From positions 1 to 64,000 of the forward strand of contig NZ_JALOAN010000007.1 in NCBI RefSeq assembly GCF_023228785.1: a stretch of 64,000 nucleotides of DNA, in the 5' to 3' direction. The translations under genes and the position numbers were made by a program. The DNA is from Sulfurimonas sp. GTDB lineage: Bacteria > Campylobacterota > Campylobacteria > Campylobacterales > Sulfurimonadaceae. This document shows positions 8,270 to 15,818 of this stretch, piece by piece. Every line of letters begins with the position of its first letter. Within the stretch, counting starts at the first letter, position 1. Under the pieces are notes generated by a model. The model was not told the DNA's origin, did no database searches, and saw only the letters and a list, made by a program, of their open reading frames with translations.

Positions 8270-8794
8270 ATGACTAAACCAACTCCAAGAGATGAAGAAA
8301 TTCCTTTAGATCCAAAAAGATATATTGTAAGTGAAACTGATTCAAAAGGTAAGATTACATATTGCAATGACTACTTTAAAGAAGTCTCAGGTTATACAGA
8401 AGAAGAACTTATAGGTTCACCTCATAATATCGTTCGCCACCCTGATATGCCACGCGTAGTTTTTAAACTTCTTTGGGAGACAATATCTAAGGGAAAAAAC
8501 ATCAATGCTGTTGTGAAAAATCTTGCAAAAGATGGAAGATACTACTGGATCTTTACAGAGTTTGAGATAAGAAAAAATACAGATACTGGTGAGATCATTG
8601 GTTACCATGCTTCAAGAAAAACAATCTCAAAATATGTAATAGAGATCATAGCCGATCTTTATGCAAAACTTTTAGAAATAGAAAAACAAGATGGTGTTGA
8701 AGCATCTCAGGAATATCTTGTAAAGTTTTTAAAAGAAAAAGGTGACAATGTTGAATTTGCAAACATTATGGAAGAGATCCATAGGTTCTACTAG
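8270..8794 (+). CDS. CetB/Aer-like PAS-domain protein
   Basis: The start is placed at ATG 8270 because GGAAGGA lies 7 bases upstream and the previous gene stops at 8268; an upstream in-frame ATG at 8255 has no better site. The 174-residue soluble protein has one PAS domain (about 20-130) with the Aer-type segment PHNIVRHPDMP, which in Aer and Campylobacter CetB belongs to an FAD-binding redox-sensing PAS. A short helical tail follows. No kinase, GGDEF or methyl-accepting domain is attached, as in CetB, which signals through a separate membrane partner. Placement inside the nos operon suggests redox or N2O-linked taxis, which is inference. Confidence 0.7.
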   Translation: MTKPTPRDEEIPLDPKRYIVSETDSKGKITYCNDYFKEVSGYTEEELIGSPHNIVRHPDMPRVVFKLLWETISKGKNINAVVKNLAKDGRYYWIFTEFEIRKNTDTGEIIGYHASRKTISKYVIEIIADLYAKLLEIEKQDGVEASQEYLVKFLKEKGDNVEFANIMEEIHRFY

Positions 8795-8809
8795 AAGTTA
8801 TAAGCATAG

Positions 8810-10018
8810 ATGAGAAAATTTTTACTCTTTTTACTTTTCATCTATACTCTTAATGCAAGCTCTCTTCAAGAGGCGATAGATAAAGCTCCTGTTGGTGCAA
8901 CACTAAAACTATATAGCGGTGTTTATAGTGGTAACATCATAATTACTAAACCATTAACCATAGTTGGCGTTGAAGATGGCGTCATTATTGATGGTGGTAA
9001 TGTTGGAAGTGTAATAACCATAAAAAGCTCAAATGTTAGCCTTAGCAAACTTATTATCCAAAATAGTGGCTCTCTTATGTACTCACTCGATAGTGGTATA
9101 AAAATAGAAAAAGCAAAAAATATCAACATATCAAATTGCAAAATTTTAGACTCTTTATATGGCATAGATATGTATATGGTGCAAAATTCTACTATCAAAG
9201 AAAACTTCATAAGTTCAAAAGATTTTGATATAGCCTTAAGAGGAGATGCCCTAAAAATCTGGCACTCTAATAACAATCTTATCACTAAAAACACTATCAC
9301 TAAAACAAGAGATATAAATCTAAACTACTCTCACGACAACATAATTTTAAATAATAATATAACCAACTCAAGGTTTGCTCTAAAAATAGCTCACAGTAAA
9401 AACACTCTTATAGAAAAAAATATATTTAAATATAACTCTGTATCTATAATAATGATGATGAATGAAAATTCCAAGATCATAAGCAACTCCATACTAAGTT
9501 CAAATGGAGCTGCTGGTATAGGAGTTATACTTCAACAAGGCTCAACTATCTTTGACTCAAATAAACTCAGATACAACGCTAAAGCTATCTACATAGACTC
9601 AAATCCAAATGAGCAATCTATAAAAAGATATATTACAAACAACGATATCTCCTACAATAAAGAAGCTATAGGTTTTCACATGACCATCAGACAAAATAAA
9701 ATCACTAATAATGTCTTTGAAGGAAATATAGATGATATTGTAAAAAATACAGCTGGATATAAAACTATGCTAAATGTAGTGGAGTATAACTACTGGGATA
9801 GATATGCAGGTTTTGATACAGATGGTGACAATATCGGAGATAACTCATTTTTAATTTATCAATACGCAGATAGACTTTGGCACTATAACAATAAAGTAAA
9901 ATTTTTTTATGGTGCTCCCATTATGAGTATGTTAAACTTTTTAGCTCAAGTTGCACCTTTTATAGAACCCATTATGCTTCTAGAAGATACAAAACCTCTA
10001 GTTGAGAGGCTTAAGTAA
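8810..10018 (+). CDS. Second NosD-like beta-helix protein
   Basis: 402 residues, homologous to the nosD product at 1855 along the whole length: the same signal-peptide region, AID-APxG start, GNIIIxKP motif, WYSH/NYSH turns and C-terminal FYGxP...LLNFLA tail. By eye about half the residues are identical. It has lost the HFMYA and FFMYS motifs, replaced by KIAHS and IMMMN, so the function may have shifted. It ends the rightward nos gene run and meets dsbD tail to tail with one base between the stops, leaving no room for a separate terminator. Confidence 0.82.
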   Translation: MRKFLLFLLFIYTLNASSLQEAIDKAPVGATLKLYSGVYSGNIIITKPLTIVGVEDGVIIDGGNVGSVITIKSSNVSLSKLIIQNSGSLMYSLDSGIKIEKAKNINISNCKILDSLYGIDMYMVQNSTIKENFISSKDFDIALRGDALKIWHSNNNLITKNTITKTRDINLNYSHDNIILNNNITNSRFALKIAHSKNTLIEKNIFKYNSVSIIMMMNENSKIISNSILSSNGAAGIGVILQQGSTIFDSNKLRYNAKAIYIDSNPNEQSIKRYITNNDISYNKEAIGFHMTIRQNKITNNVFEGNIDDIVKNTAGYKTMLNVVEYNYWDRYAGFDTDGDNIGDNSFLIYQYADRLWHYNNKVKFFYGAPIMSMLNFLAQVAPFIEPIMLLEDTKPLVERLK

Positions 10019-10019
10019 G

Positions 10020-11792
10020 TTATATTTGATTTAAGTGTGCTAAAAACTCATCAGGTCCAACAAAACCAATAATAGTTTTAGAGCTTATAATGTTTGACGA
10101 AGCATCAAAAAATATAAGTGCTGGAGGTCCAAAGACTCCATATTTTTTACTCAAAGCTTTTTGTTCTTTAGAATTTTCTGTAATATCTGCTTTTATAAAA
10201 ACAAACTCACTAAGCTTTGCCTGTACCCCTGCATCTGCAAAAGTAACAGCATCTAACTCTTTACAAGATACACACCACGAAGCATAAAAATCAAGCATAA
10301 TTTTTTTGCCCTTGTGTTTAACTAAAAGCTCATCTAGTTCAGCTATAGACTTTACTGTTGTGTAGTCTAGATCTTTAGTCTCTACTTGTGTTGTACTTGC
10401 TGCACTTTGTAAAAATGAAAGAGGCTTAATCATACTAGTAGATCCTCCAAGCGCTCCAATAAGCAGTGCCGTGAAGTATATAAAAGATATAAGGGCTACA
10501 CTTCTCTTAAAGATATGAGTCTCTCTCTCAAACGCTCCTAAGTAGATGGCAAAGCCGATACCAAGCATCGCATAAAGAAGCATAGTTACATATGTATCTA
10601 CCACACGTTCTAGCATCCAAACTGCAACAAAGAGCATCATAACACCAAAGATAGCTGAGACCATAGTCATCCACTCTCCAGGTTTTGGCATAAACTTTCC
10701 TGCACTAACCCCAACTGCGATAAGTGGAATCCCCATACCGATACTCATAAAAAATAGAGCCAAACCACCAAGAACAGCATCTCCTGTTTGACCAATATAT
10801 ACTAGTGCACCAGCGAGTGGAGCTGCTACACATGGACCGACTATAAGAGCCGATAAAAATCCCATTATAGCAACACCGACATAGCCACCTCTGTTGCTAT
10901 TTTTACTCACCTTTGCGACTAAAGAATCGGGAAGTTTTAACTCATAAAATCCAAACATACTAAAAGCTAAGACAACAAAAACCCCTGCAAACGAATAGAT
11001 TACCCATGGAGTTTGAAGTGCGGCTTGAAGGTTTGCACCAAAAAGACCTGCCAAAACACCAGCAATAGTATACGCAACTGCCATAGCAAGAACATAAACA
11101 ACTGATAAGCCAAAAGCTCTTTTAGTAGTAATCCCCTCGCCTTGAGAGATGATAACTCCAGAGATGATAGGAATCATAGGAAAGACACAAGGAGTAAGAG
11201 CTAAGAGAAGTCCAAATCCTAAAAATGTTAAAAGTACAAGTGTGATATTTCCAGACTTTATAGTGTTTGCTATAGCATCTGTTTCTGAGACACTCTCTTC
11301 TTTAGGTGCTACTTCAAAACTTTTTTGTACATCTTTAGTTACGACATCACTTTTAGCTGTAGATGCAAGTTCAAGCTTACTTGTATCTACTTCAAAACTA
11401 AAAGTCTCACTTAGTGGCTCATAACAAAGGCCTTGTTCAGAACAGCCTTGATATGAGAGTACAAACTCAATGTTTTGCATCCCACTAATTTGACTATCTT
11501 TTTGCAAAGTAATTATAAATGTAGGAGACTCTAAGTAGACCATCTCTTCATGATGCTCTACACTCTTTGGTTTTTCAACTTTTGCTATAGAGACACCACT
11601 GCCCTTTTTTACCTCTATTTTTAACTGCTCGGCATAGAGATATATTTCTTTAGCTATCTCTACAGTAGCTTCTATCTGCATTGAAGCGTTTATAGTAGCC
11701 TTTGGTTTAAAAGCCTCATCTGGCATCATAAACTTCGAAGCACCAAAGAGAGTGATGCTTAGAGTTAAAAGTAAAACAAGAAGTTTTTTCAT
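10020..11792 (-). CDS. dsbD: Thiol:disulfide interchange protein DsbD
   Basis: 590 residues with full DsbD architecture: signal peptide, N-terminal immunoglobulin-like alpha domain (about 20-150) with the CSEQGLCYEP cysteines, eight transmembrane helices (about 190-450) with LTPCVFP and VGPCVAAP, and a C-terminal thioredoxin domain with active site WCVSC (near 510). It carries reducing power from cytoplasmic thioredoxin to periplasmic thiols. As the last gene of the sox-linked run it probably keeps SoxYZ, the adjacent thioredoxin or cytochrome c cysteines reduced. It could instead mainly serve cytochrome c assembly. Confidence 0.93.
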   Translation of the reverse strand: MKKLLVLLLTLSITLFGASKFMMPDEAFKPKATINASMQIEATVEIAKEIYLYAEQLKIEVKKGSGVSIAKVEKPKSVEHHEEMVYLESPTFIITLQKDSQISGMQNIEFVLSYQGCSEQGLCYEPLSETFSFEVDTSKLELASTAKSDVVTKDVQKSFEVAPKEESVSETDAIANTIKSGNITLVLLTFLGFGLLLALTPCVFPMIPIISGVIISQGEGITTKRAFGLSVVYVLAMAVAYTIAGVLAGLFGANLQAALQTPWVIYSFAGVFVVLAFSMFGFYELKLPDSLVAKVSKNSNRGGYVGVAIMGFLSALIVGPCVAAPLAGALVYIGQTGDAVLGGLALFFMSIGMGIPLIAVGVSAGKFMPKPGEWMTMVSAIFGVMMLFVAVWMLERVVDTYVTMLLYAMLGIGFAIYLGAFERETHIFKRSVALISFIYFTALLIGALGGSTSMIKPLSFLQSAASTTQVETKDLDYTTVKSIAELDELLVKHKGKKIMLDFYASWCVSCKELDAVTFADAGVQAKLSEFVFIKADITENSKEQKALSKKYGVFGPPALIFFDASSNIISSKTIIGFVGPDEFLAHLNQI

Positions 11793-11859
11793 ATAGTCAC
11801 ACCTATTTTTAGGATAATTATAGCCAATAAAGATTTCTTATCTATTATCTTTTACTTGA

Positions 11860-12330
11860 TTATTTGTCTTCAACAAGAAGAAAAGCATAGCCTCTATTTT
11901 GCTTATCTATTAACGCTATAGTAGAAGTTGGAACTATCTTTACAAAACTAAGCATATCTTTATCTTCAAGCCCATTTTTAGTCATTCCAGTTTTACAAGC
12001 AAAAAACTCAACATTATAAGTGCTCTCAAGAGATTTTATTCTAGTATGAAACTCTTTGTACTTACTCAAGAGTTCTTTATCAACCTTGTATTTTGTCTTA
12101 CTTGGATCATTTACAAAGAACCTATAAGCACTTCCATGTACTACAACTGCTACTTCTAACTCTTGAAGTTGGCTCTCATAATAATTTTTATTTACAACGA
12201 TAGCCTTTAGTATTCTTTTTTCAAAAGTCTCTATATTTCCAGCAGTAAGATCTATAACCAGCTTTGGAGTTATATCCTCAGCACTACTTAAACCAACTAA
12301 TAGCATCAATGCTAAAACTATTTTTTTCAT
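11860..12330 (-). CDS. Secreted DsrE/DsrF-like protein 1
   Basis: 156 residues with a signal peptide (MKK...GLSSA) and a DsrE/F-like alpha/beta domain. One cysteine is visible, in the EFFACKTGM segment. DsrE-family proteins bind or transfer sulfane sulfur on a conserved cysteine; most are cytoplasmic, so an exported version beside sox genes is notable. It lies 67 bases before dsbD in the direction of transcription and just after a palindromic repeat element (12362-12562). Function in periplasmic sulfur handling is inferred from context. Confidence 0.65.
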   Translation of the reverse strand: MKKIVLALMLLVGLSSAEDITPKLVIDLTAGNIETFEKRILKAIVVNKNYYESQLQELEVAVVVHGSAYRFFVNDPSKTKYKVDKELLSKYKEFHTRIKSLESTYNVEFFACKTGMTKNGLEDKDMLSFVKIVPTSTIALIDKQNRGYAFLLVEDK

Positions 12331-12361
12331 ATTTTCTTTCCTTTATTTATTTTAGTATAAA

Positions 12362-12562
12362 TTGAACCCTCTGATTAATCCATAAACTAGATTCCGTGTC
12401 AAGCACGGAATGACGGTGGAGACGTCATCCTGAAACGGTGGGGGTGTCATCCTGAAACAGTGGAGACGTCATCCTGAACTTGATTCAGGATCTAGTTCGC
12501 TAATTGTTCAGAGCATTCAATTGTTCAGAGCATTCAATTGTTCAGAGCATTCAATTGAATGC
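12362..12562. repeat. Palindromic intergenic repeat element, copy 1
   Basis: A 55-base block at 12362-12416 is repeated at 18745-18799 with one mismatch. It contains the palindrome ATTCCGTG-TCAAG-CACGGAAT (12391-12411). Several GTCATCCTGAA units follow, ending in a second palindrome, ATCCTGAA-CTTGA-TTCAGGAT (12471-12491), and then a 17-base tandem repeat. The whole 241-base gap between the two DsrE-like genes is this element. Similar short palindromes occur between genes in many bacterial genomes; they have no known coding function. Confidence 0.85.
12504..12554. repeat. 17-bp tandem repeat, three perfect copies
   Basis: TTGTTCAGAGCATTCAA occurs three times head to tail (12504-12520, 12521-12537, 12538-12554) and runs into the 16-base perfect palindrome GCATTCAATTGAATGC (12547-12562). 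The element near 18843 has one copy of the same unit, so the number varies between copies. Confidence 0.9.
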
Positions 12563-12571
12563 TTCAAATAA

Positions 12572-13006
12572 TTAGGGAACTATATTTACCCAACCTTCTT
12601 TAACCCTCTCTGCAATCTCAACTATCCCAGCAGTAACTATCTCACTACCATGGACAAGCTCACTCTCATCTATCTTTTTTGTAGTCATTGTATTTCCACA
12701 AGCTACAAACTCAACATCAAGAAGCATCAAAGCTCTCACTCTTAGAGCTATATCTTTATGAACACTTTGTAGGGCTTTGATTCCATGATAATAAGCTATT
12801 ATTCTCATCTGAACATTATCAGATCCATAAAACTTTAAAACGTTGTTGGCACTACTTAGTACATGATGAATCTCTGCATCATCTGCACTCTTGATTGAGA
12901 AGACTATTTGTCTTGGATTGTCAAAAGATGGCTTTGGCTGGGCAAACTTTGTCTCAGCTGTGAGTATCGCACACAAGAGTAAAATTAAAGTAAAATATCT
13001 TCTCAT
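12572..13006 (-). CDS. Secreted DsrE/DsrF-like protein 2
   Basis: 144 residues with a signal peptide (MRRYFTLILLLCAILTAE), then a DsrE/F-like domain with one conserved cysteine in EFVACGNTM, at the position equivalent to FFACKTGM of the neighbour at 11860. The two look like diverged duplicates. Its ATG overlaps the stop of the upstream thioredoxin gene by 4 bases, so the two are likely co-translated. A sulfane-sulfur carrier or binding role in the periplasm is plausible from family and location. No catalytic residues beyond the cysteine can be identified. Confidence 0.65.
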   Translation of the reverse strand: MRRYFTLILLLCAILTAETKFAQPKPSFDNPRQIVFSIKSADDAEIHHVLSSANNVLKFYGSDNVQMRIIAYYHGIKALQSVHKDIALRVRALMLLDVEFVACGNTMTTKKIDESELVHGSEIVTAGIVEIAERVKEGWVNIVP

Positions 13007-13386
13007 TTAATATCCTTTGTTAGTGATTTAAAGTCTTCTATATTCCACGAACCAGGAATTTTCTTTTTTATATTGTCATTTATATCTATGAAAAAGAAAG
13101 AAGGGGTAAAACTAACTTTTATCCCGAGTGGAGGTGAATCGCTATCGAGATTTATTTTAACAGGGATAAATCTCTCATTTATCCACTTACCCATCTCTTC
13201 ATCATCAAAAACATCTCTTTGCATATCGCTACAGTAATGACAATTGCTTCGCATAACTTCAAGCATTATAAGCTTTTTACTATCTTTTTGGAGGACTTTT
13301 GCTTCTTCATAGCTTTTAAATTCTAGCGCATCTAAAGTAAAGTAAAAAAAGATTAGAAAAAGAGCTACAAACTTTATACTACTCAT
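13003..13386 (-). CDS. Periplasmic thioredoxin-like protein (SoxW-like)
   Basis: The start is placed at ATG 13386, giving 127 residues with a clean signal sequence (MSSIKFVALFLIFFYF). Its ATGAGTAG overlaps the stop of the upstream metallo-hydrolase. The domain is a thioredoxin fold with active site NCHYC and the cis-proline region FTPSFFF. In sox clusters, SoxW/SoxS-type thioredoxins reduce or reactivate the SoxYZ carrier cysteine, with electrons from a DsbD/CcdA-type membrane protein; a DsbD is encoded three genes downstream. The exact SoxW assignment is inference. Confidence 0.75.
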   Translation of the reverse strand: MSSIKFVALFLIFFYFTLDALEFKSYEEAKVLQKDSKKLIMLEVMRSNCHYCSDMQRDVFDDEEMGKWINERFIPVKINLDSDSPPLGIKVSFTPSFFFIDINDNIKKKIPGSWNIEDFKSLTKDIK

Positions 13387-14284
13387 CACCCCACTCCAAA
13401 GTTCTATACGCAGTCTCAACATTTATAGTATGCATCTCTTTATATAATTTTAAATCTTCAAACTCACTCATATGAGAATTAGTAAGTGTATCTGTAATAT
13501 CTCGCCCTTCATCAATAGACTCTAACACAAACTCTTTAAGAGCTTCAAGATATCTCTTTGTGATCTTTGTACTATCTCTTGTGTATATATTCCCATGTCC
13601 ACCGATGATATACTTGCTATTTTTTGCCTCTATCTCATCTAAGACATCAATCCAGTTATTTATATTTCCTCCGCGAAGAGACATTATCCTCTCATTAAAG
13701 ACTAAATCACCTGCAAATACAACGCTTTGTGATGGTATGTAAATTATCATATCATTGTCTGTATGAATAGTTTTATCAAAACTTGTTAGTTCTACTTTAA
13801 CACCTTCAAGTTCAAGAGTTTGCACCCCTTCTATATGCTTTGTAGGAAAAACTTCTTCGGTCTTATCAAAAGCTTCTTTAGAGATGTATTGTTGCATCCT
13901 AATTGGAGTTGCGTTGGGTGTATTTGCAAATATTTTAGCACCTATGATAGTTGCACCATTTTCTTTGTAGTATCCATTTCCAAGCCAATGGTCATCATGG
14001 ATATGAGTATTTATAACAAAAGAGACTTCTTGATTTTTGATTTTTTTCATCGCCTTATGTGTATCTCGCGCATACTTATAGCTAGGTCCGCTATCTATTA
14101 CTAGATAACTCTTGCCCAGATCTACAAAGCAAGAGTTACTTATATCACCGTTGTTGTGTGTGTCCATTATCTGGGGCTTGCCAAAAAAACAGTAGATCTG
14201 ACTGTTTATCTTTTTTGGCTCAAGATTATATTCAAAGGAGAAAAGAGAATGAAAAGCTAACGCTATTAACAGTAATGACTTCAT
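13379..14284 (-). CDS. Secreted metallo-beta-lactamase-fold hydrolase (SoxH-like)
   Basis: The start is chosen at ATG 14284 with AAAAGG 8 bases upstream, rather than GTG 14290. The 301 residues begin with a signal peptide (MKSLLLIALAFHSLFSF) and hold the metallo-beta-lactamase metal motif HIHDDHW, a later FAGD aspartate and GGHGN. The family hydrolyses esters, thioesters or related bonds. SoxH-type members occur at the edges of sox clusters, with unknown substrate. Here it sits between the porin and the thioredoxin in the same direction. Similarity to quinoprotein-relay hydrolases is also possible. Confidence 0.7.
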   Translation of the reverse strand: MKSLLLIALAFHSLFSFEYNLEPKKINSQIYCFFGKPQIMDTHNNGDISNSCFVDLGKSYLVIDSGPSYKYARDTHKAMKKIKNQEVSFVINTHIHDDHWLGNGYYKENGATIIGAKIFANTPNATPIRMQQYISKEAFDKTEEVFPTKHIEGVQTLELEGVKVELTSFDKTIHTDNDMIIYIPSQSVVFAGDLVFNERIMSLRGGNINNWIDVLDEIEAKNSKYIIGGHGNIYTRDSTKITKRYLEALKEFVLESIDEGRDITDTLTNSHMSEFEDLKLYKEMHTINVETAYRTLEWGDE

Positions 14285-14336
14285 ACACACAACCTTTTAG
14301 TAATATTTTCTATATGGAGCTTTGTGCTCCATATTT

Positions 14337-15809
14337 TTAAAACAAGTAGTTAACTTCAAAACGATACTCATTATATGAGTCTTCATCTTTACCGCTAACT
14401 CTGCTATCAGCAGTAACTATCCCTAAACGAAATTTAGCATCTAGTTGAGGCGTGATTTGCTGTTTTAAATCCATGTGAAAAATTGATAAGTCAGCTTGTC
14501 CACCGCCATTACCTTGTTTTTTCTCATCAGAATCTTGAATAGCATAACGAGCCATAGCAGTAAAACCGTCTAATATGTTTGCTTTGCCAAAGTCATACTT
14601 TGCTTCAACCATCATAGTCTCAGCATTTGCTCTCCAGTTTACTTGTGCCATTGCACGAGTATATCCACCAGTTGGGAATCCACGCCAAGGGGCAACGATA
14701 TCAGCCTTATCTTCTACTTTTGAGTATCCTACAAGCCCTTTAAATGCTCCAACAGATGCCACTAAACGAGCCATCCAAAGAGAAGCATCTAGAGAATCTC
14801 CACTCTTATAACCATTTGTTCTAGCATTAGCAGCATTTATTTTACCACTTAGAGCTGCTCCACCAACCTTTCCAGCCCCATCATCAAACTGCTTCATATA
14901 ACGAACACCCGGAGTAATTGTCACACCGCCAACAGGTATAGCATAGTTTAACTCTCCAATAAGGCTTGAGACCATATCTGGAACTGCTGTATATGTCGCA
15001 TCTACCTTAAGGTTTGGTATGGACTTGTTACTCGCTGCTACAACTATAAGCTCATTATCAACATCTTTTCCTGAATCTTGTAGTCTTTTATATGTTAGAC
15101 CTTTATGCACACCAGAATCATCATTGTTGTTCCAGTTTGAAGTTCCATCATTAAATGTTAAAACATCATGAAAGGTAGTATGATCACGAAGTTTTTGAGC
15201 TGTGAAATATGCAGCTTTTAGAGTTGTATCTGGTAGATCTTTTGATTCAACACTCACACCCTCAAAAGTATTTGGGATCATCTTAGTGTCATTAGATGCA
15301 GTTAGTGCAGACTCAAAAGTGTGACGACCAAGTTTAAAGTCTGTTTTTGAGATGTTGTATTGTAGGTATGCTTGGGCTAAAACTGCCATCTCCCAATCGC
15401 CATCTTTATCAACATTGTATCTACTAAATGTATCTTTCCCTGATTTCACTTCACCCACGCTATTGTTACTTTGTCTCCAGTTAGAGATTGGACTGTTTGA
15501 GTAGTAGAGTCCTGCAGTAGCACTAATACCATAGAGTGGAGCAGTTTTATATAAAATACTACCACCTGCACCAAAAGCTTTGTTATCTTGATCTTTATCT
15601 TTCCAGTCCCATCTAAAAGCGTTAGCTCTTAGTCGACCATAAAAAACACCCTCAGTAAAAGCAGCACCTAGATTATCTACACTCTTTGGAAGTGTGTTAT
15701 AAACTTCTTGCATATTGCCCTTTAGACTTCTCTTTGGTTTTGCATCATCTGCACTTACACTCGCTGCACAAACAAGTGCTGCAATTAGGCTTATTTTTAA
15801 TATTTTCAT
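14337..15809 (-). CDS. Outer-membrane porin (OprD / campylobacterial MOMP type)
   Basis: 490 residues. A signal peptide ending in SVSADDA is followed by alternating hydrophobic/aromatic beta strands with Asp/Asn/Gly-rich loops and a C-terminal strand ending in Phe (EVNYLF), the outer-membrane assembly signal. Size and pattern fit the OprD-like/major porin group of Campylobacterota. It follows soxB by 9 bases on the same strand and is probably co-transcribed, so it may admit thiosulfate or other anions. Substrate selectivity cannot be read from the sequence. Confidence 0.8.
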   Translation of the reverse strand: MKILKISLIAALVCAASVSADDAKPKRSLKGNMQEVYNTLPKSVDNLGAAFTEGVFYGRLRANAFRWDWKDKDQDNKAFGAGGSILYKTAPLYGISATAGLYYSNSPISNWRQSNNSVGEVKSGKDTFSRYNVDKDGDWEMAVLAQAYLQYNISKTDFKLGRHTFESALTASNDTKMIPNTFEGVSVESKDLPDTTLKAAYFTAQKLRDHTTFHDVLTFNDGTSNWNNNDDSGVHKGLTYKRLQDSGKDVDNELIVVAASNKSIPNLKVDATYTAVPDMVSSLIGELNYAIPVGGVTITPGVRYMKQFDDGAGKVGGAALSGKINAANARTNGYKSGDSLDASLWMARLVASVGAFKGLVGYSKVEDKADIVAPWRGFPTGGYTRAMAQVNWRANAETMMVEAKYDFGKANILDGFTAMARYAIQDSDEKKQGNGGGQADLSIFHMDLKQQITPQLDAKFRLGIVTADSRVSGKDEDSYNEYRFEVNYLF

Positions 15810-15818
15810 CTTTTTCCT

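Noticed and set aside
8923..9300. 125-codon frame antisense to the second nosD
   Set aside because: Same shadow effect, at the position equivalent to the antisense frame in nosD; it reflects similar sense-strand codons.
12504..12554. CRISPR or att-site array
   Set aside because: The 17-base units are directly adjacent with no spacers, and no integrase gene is present.
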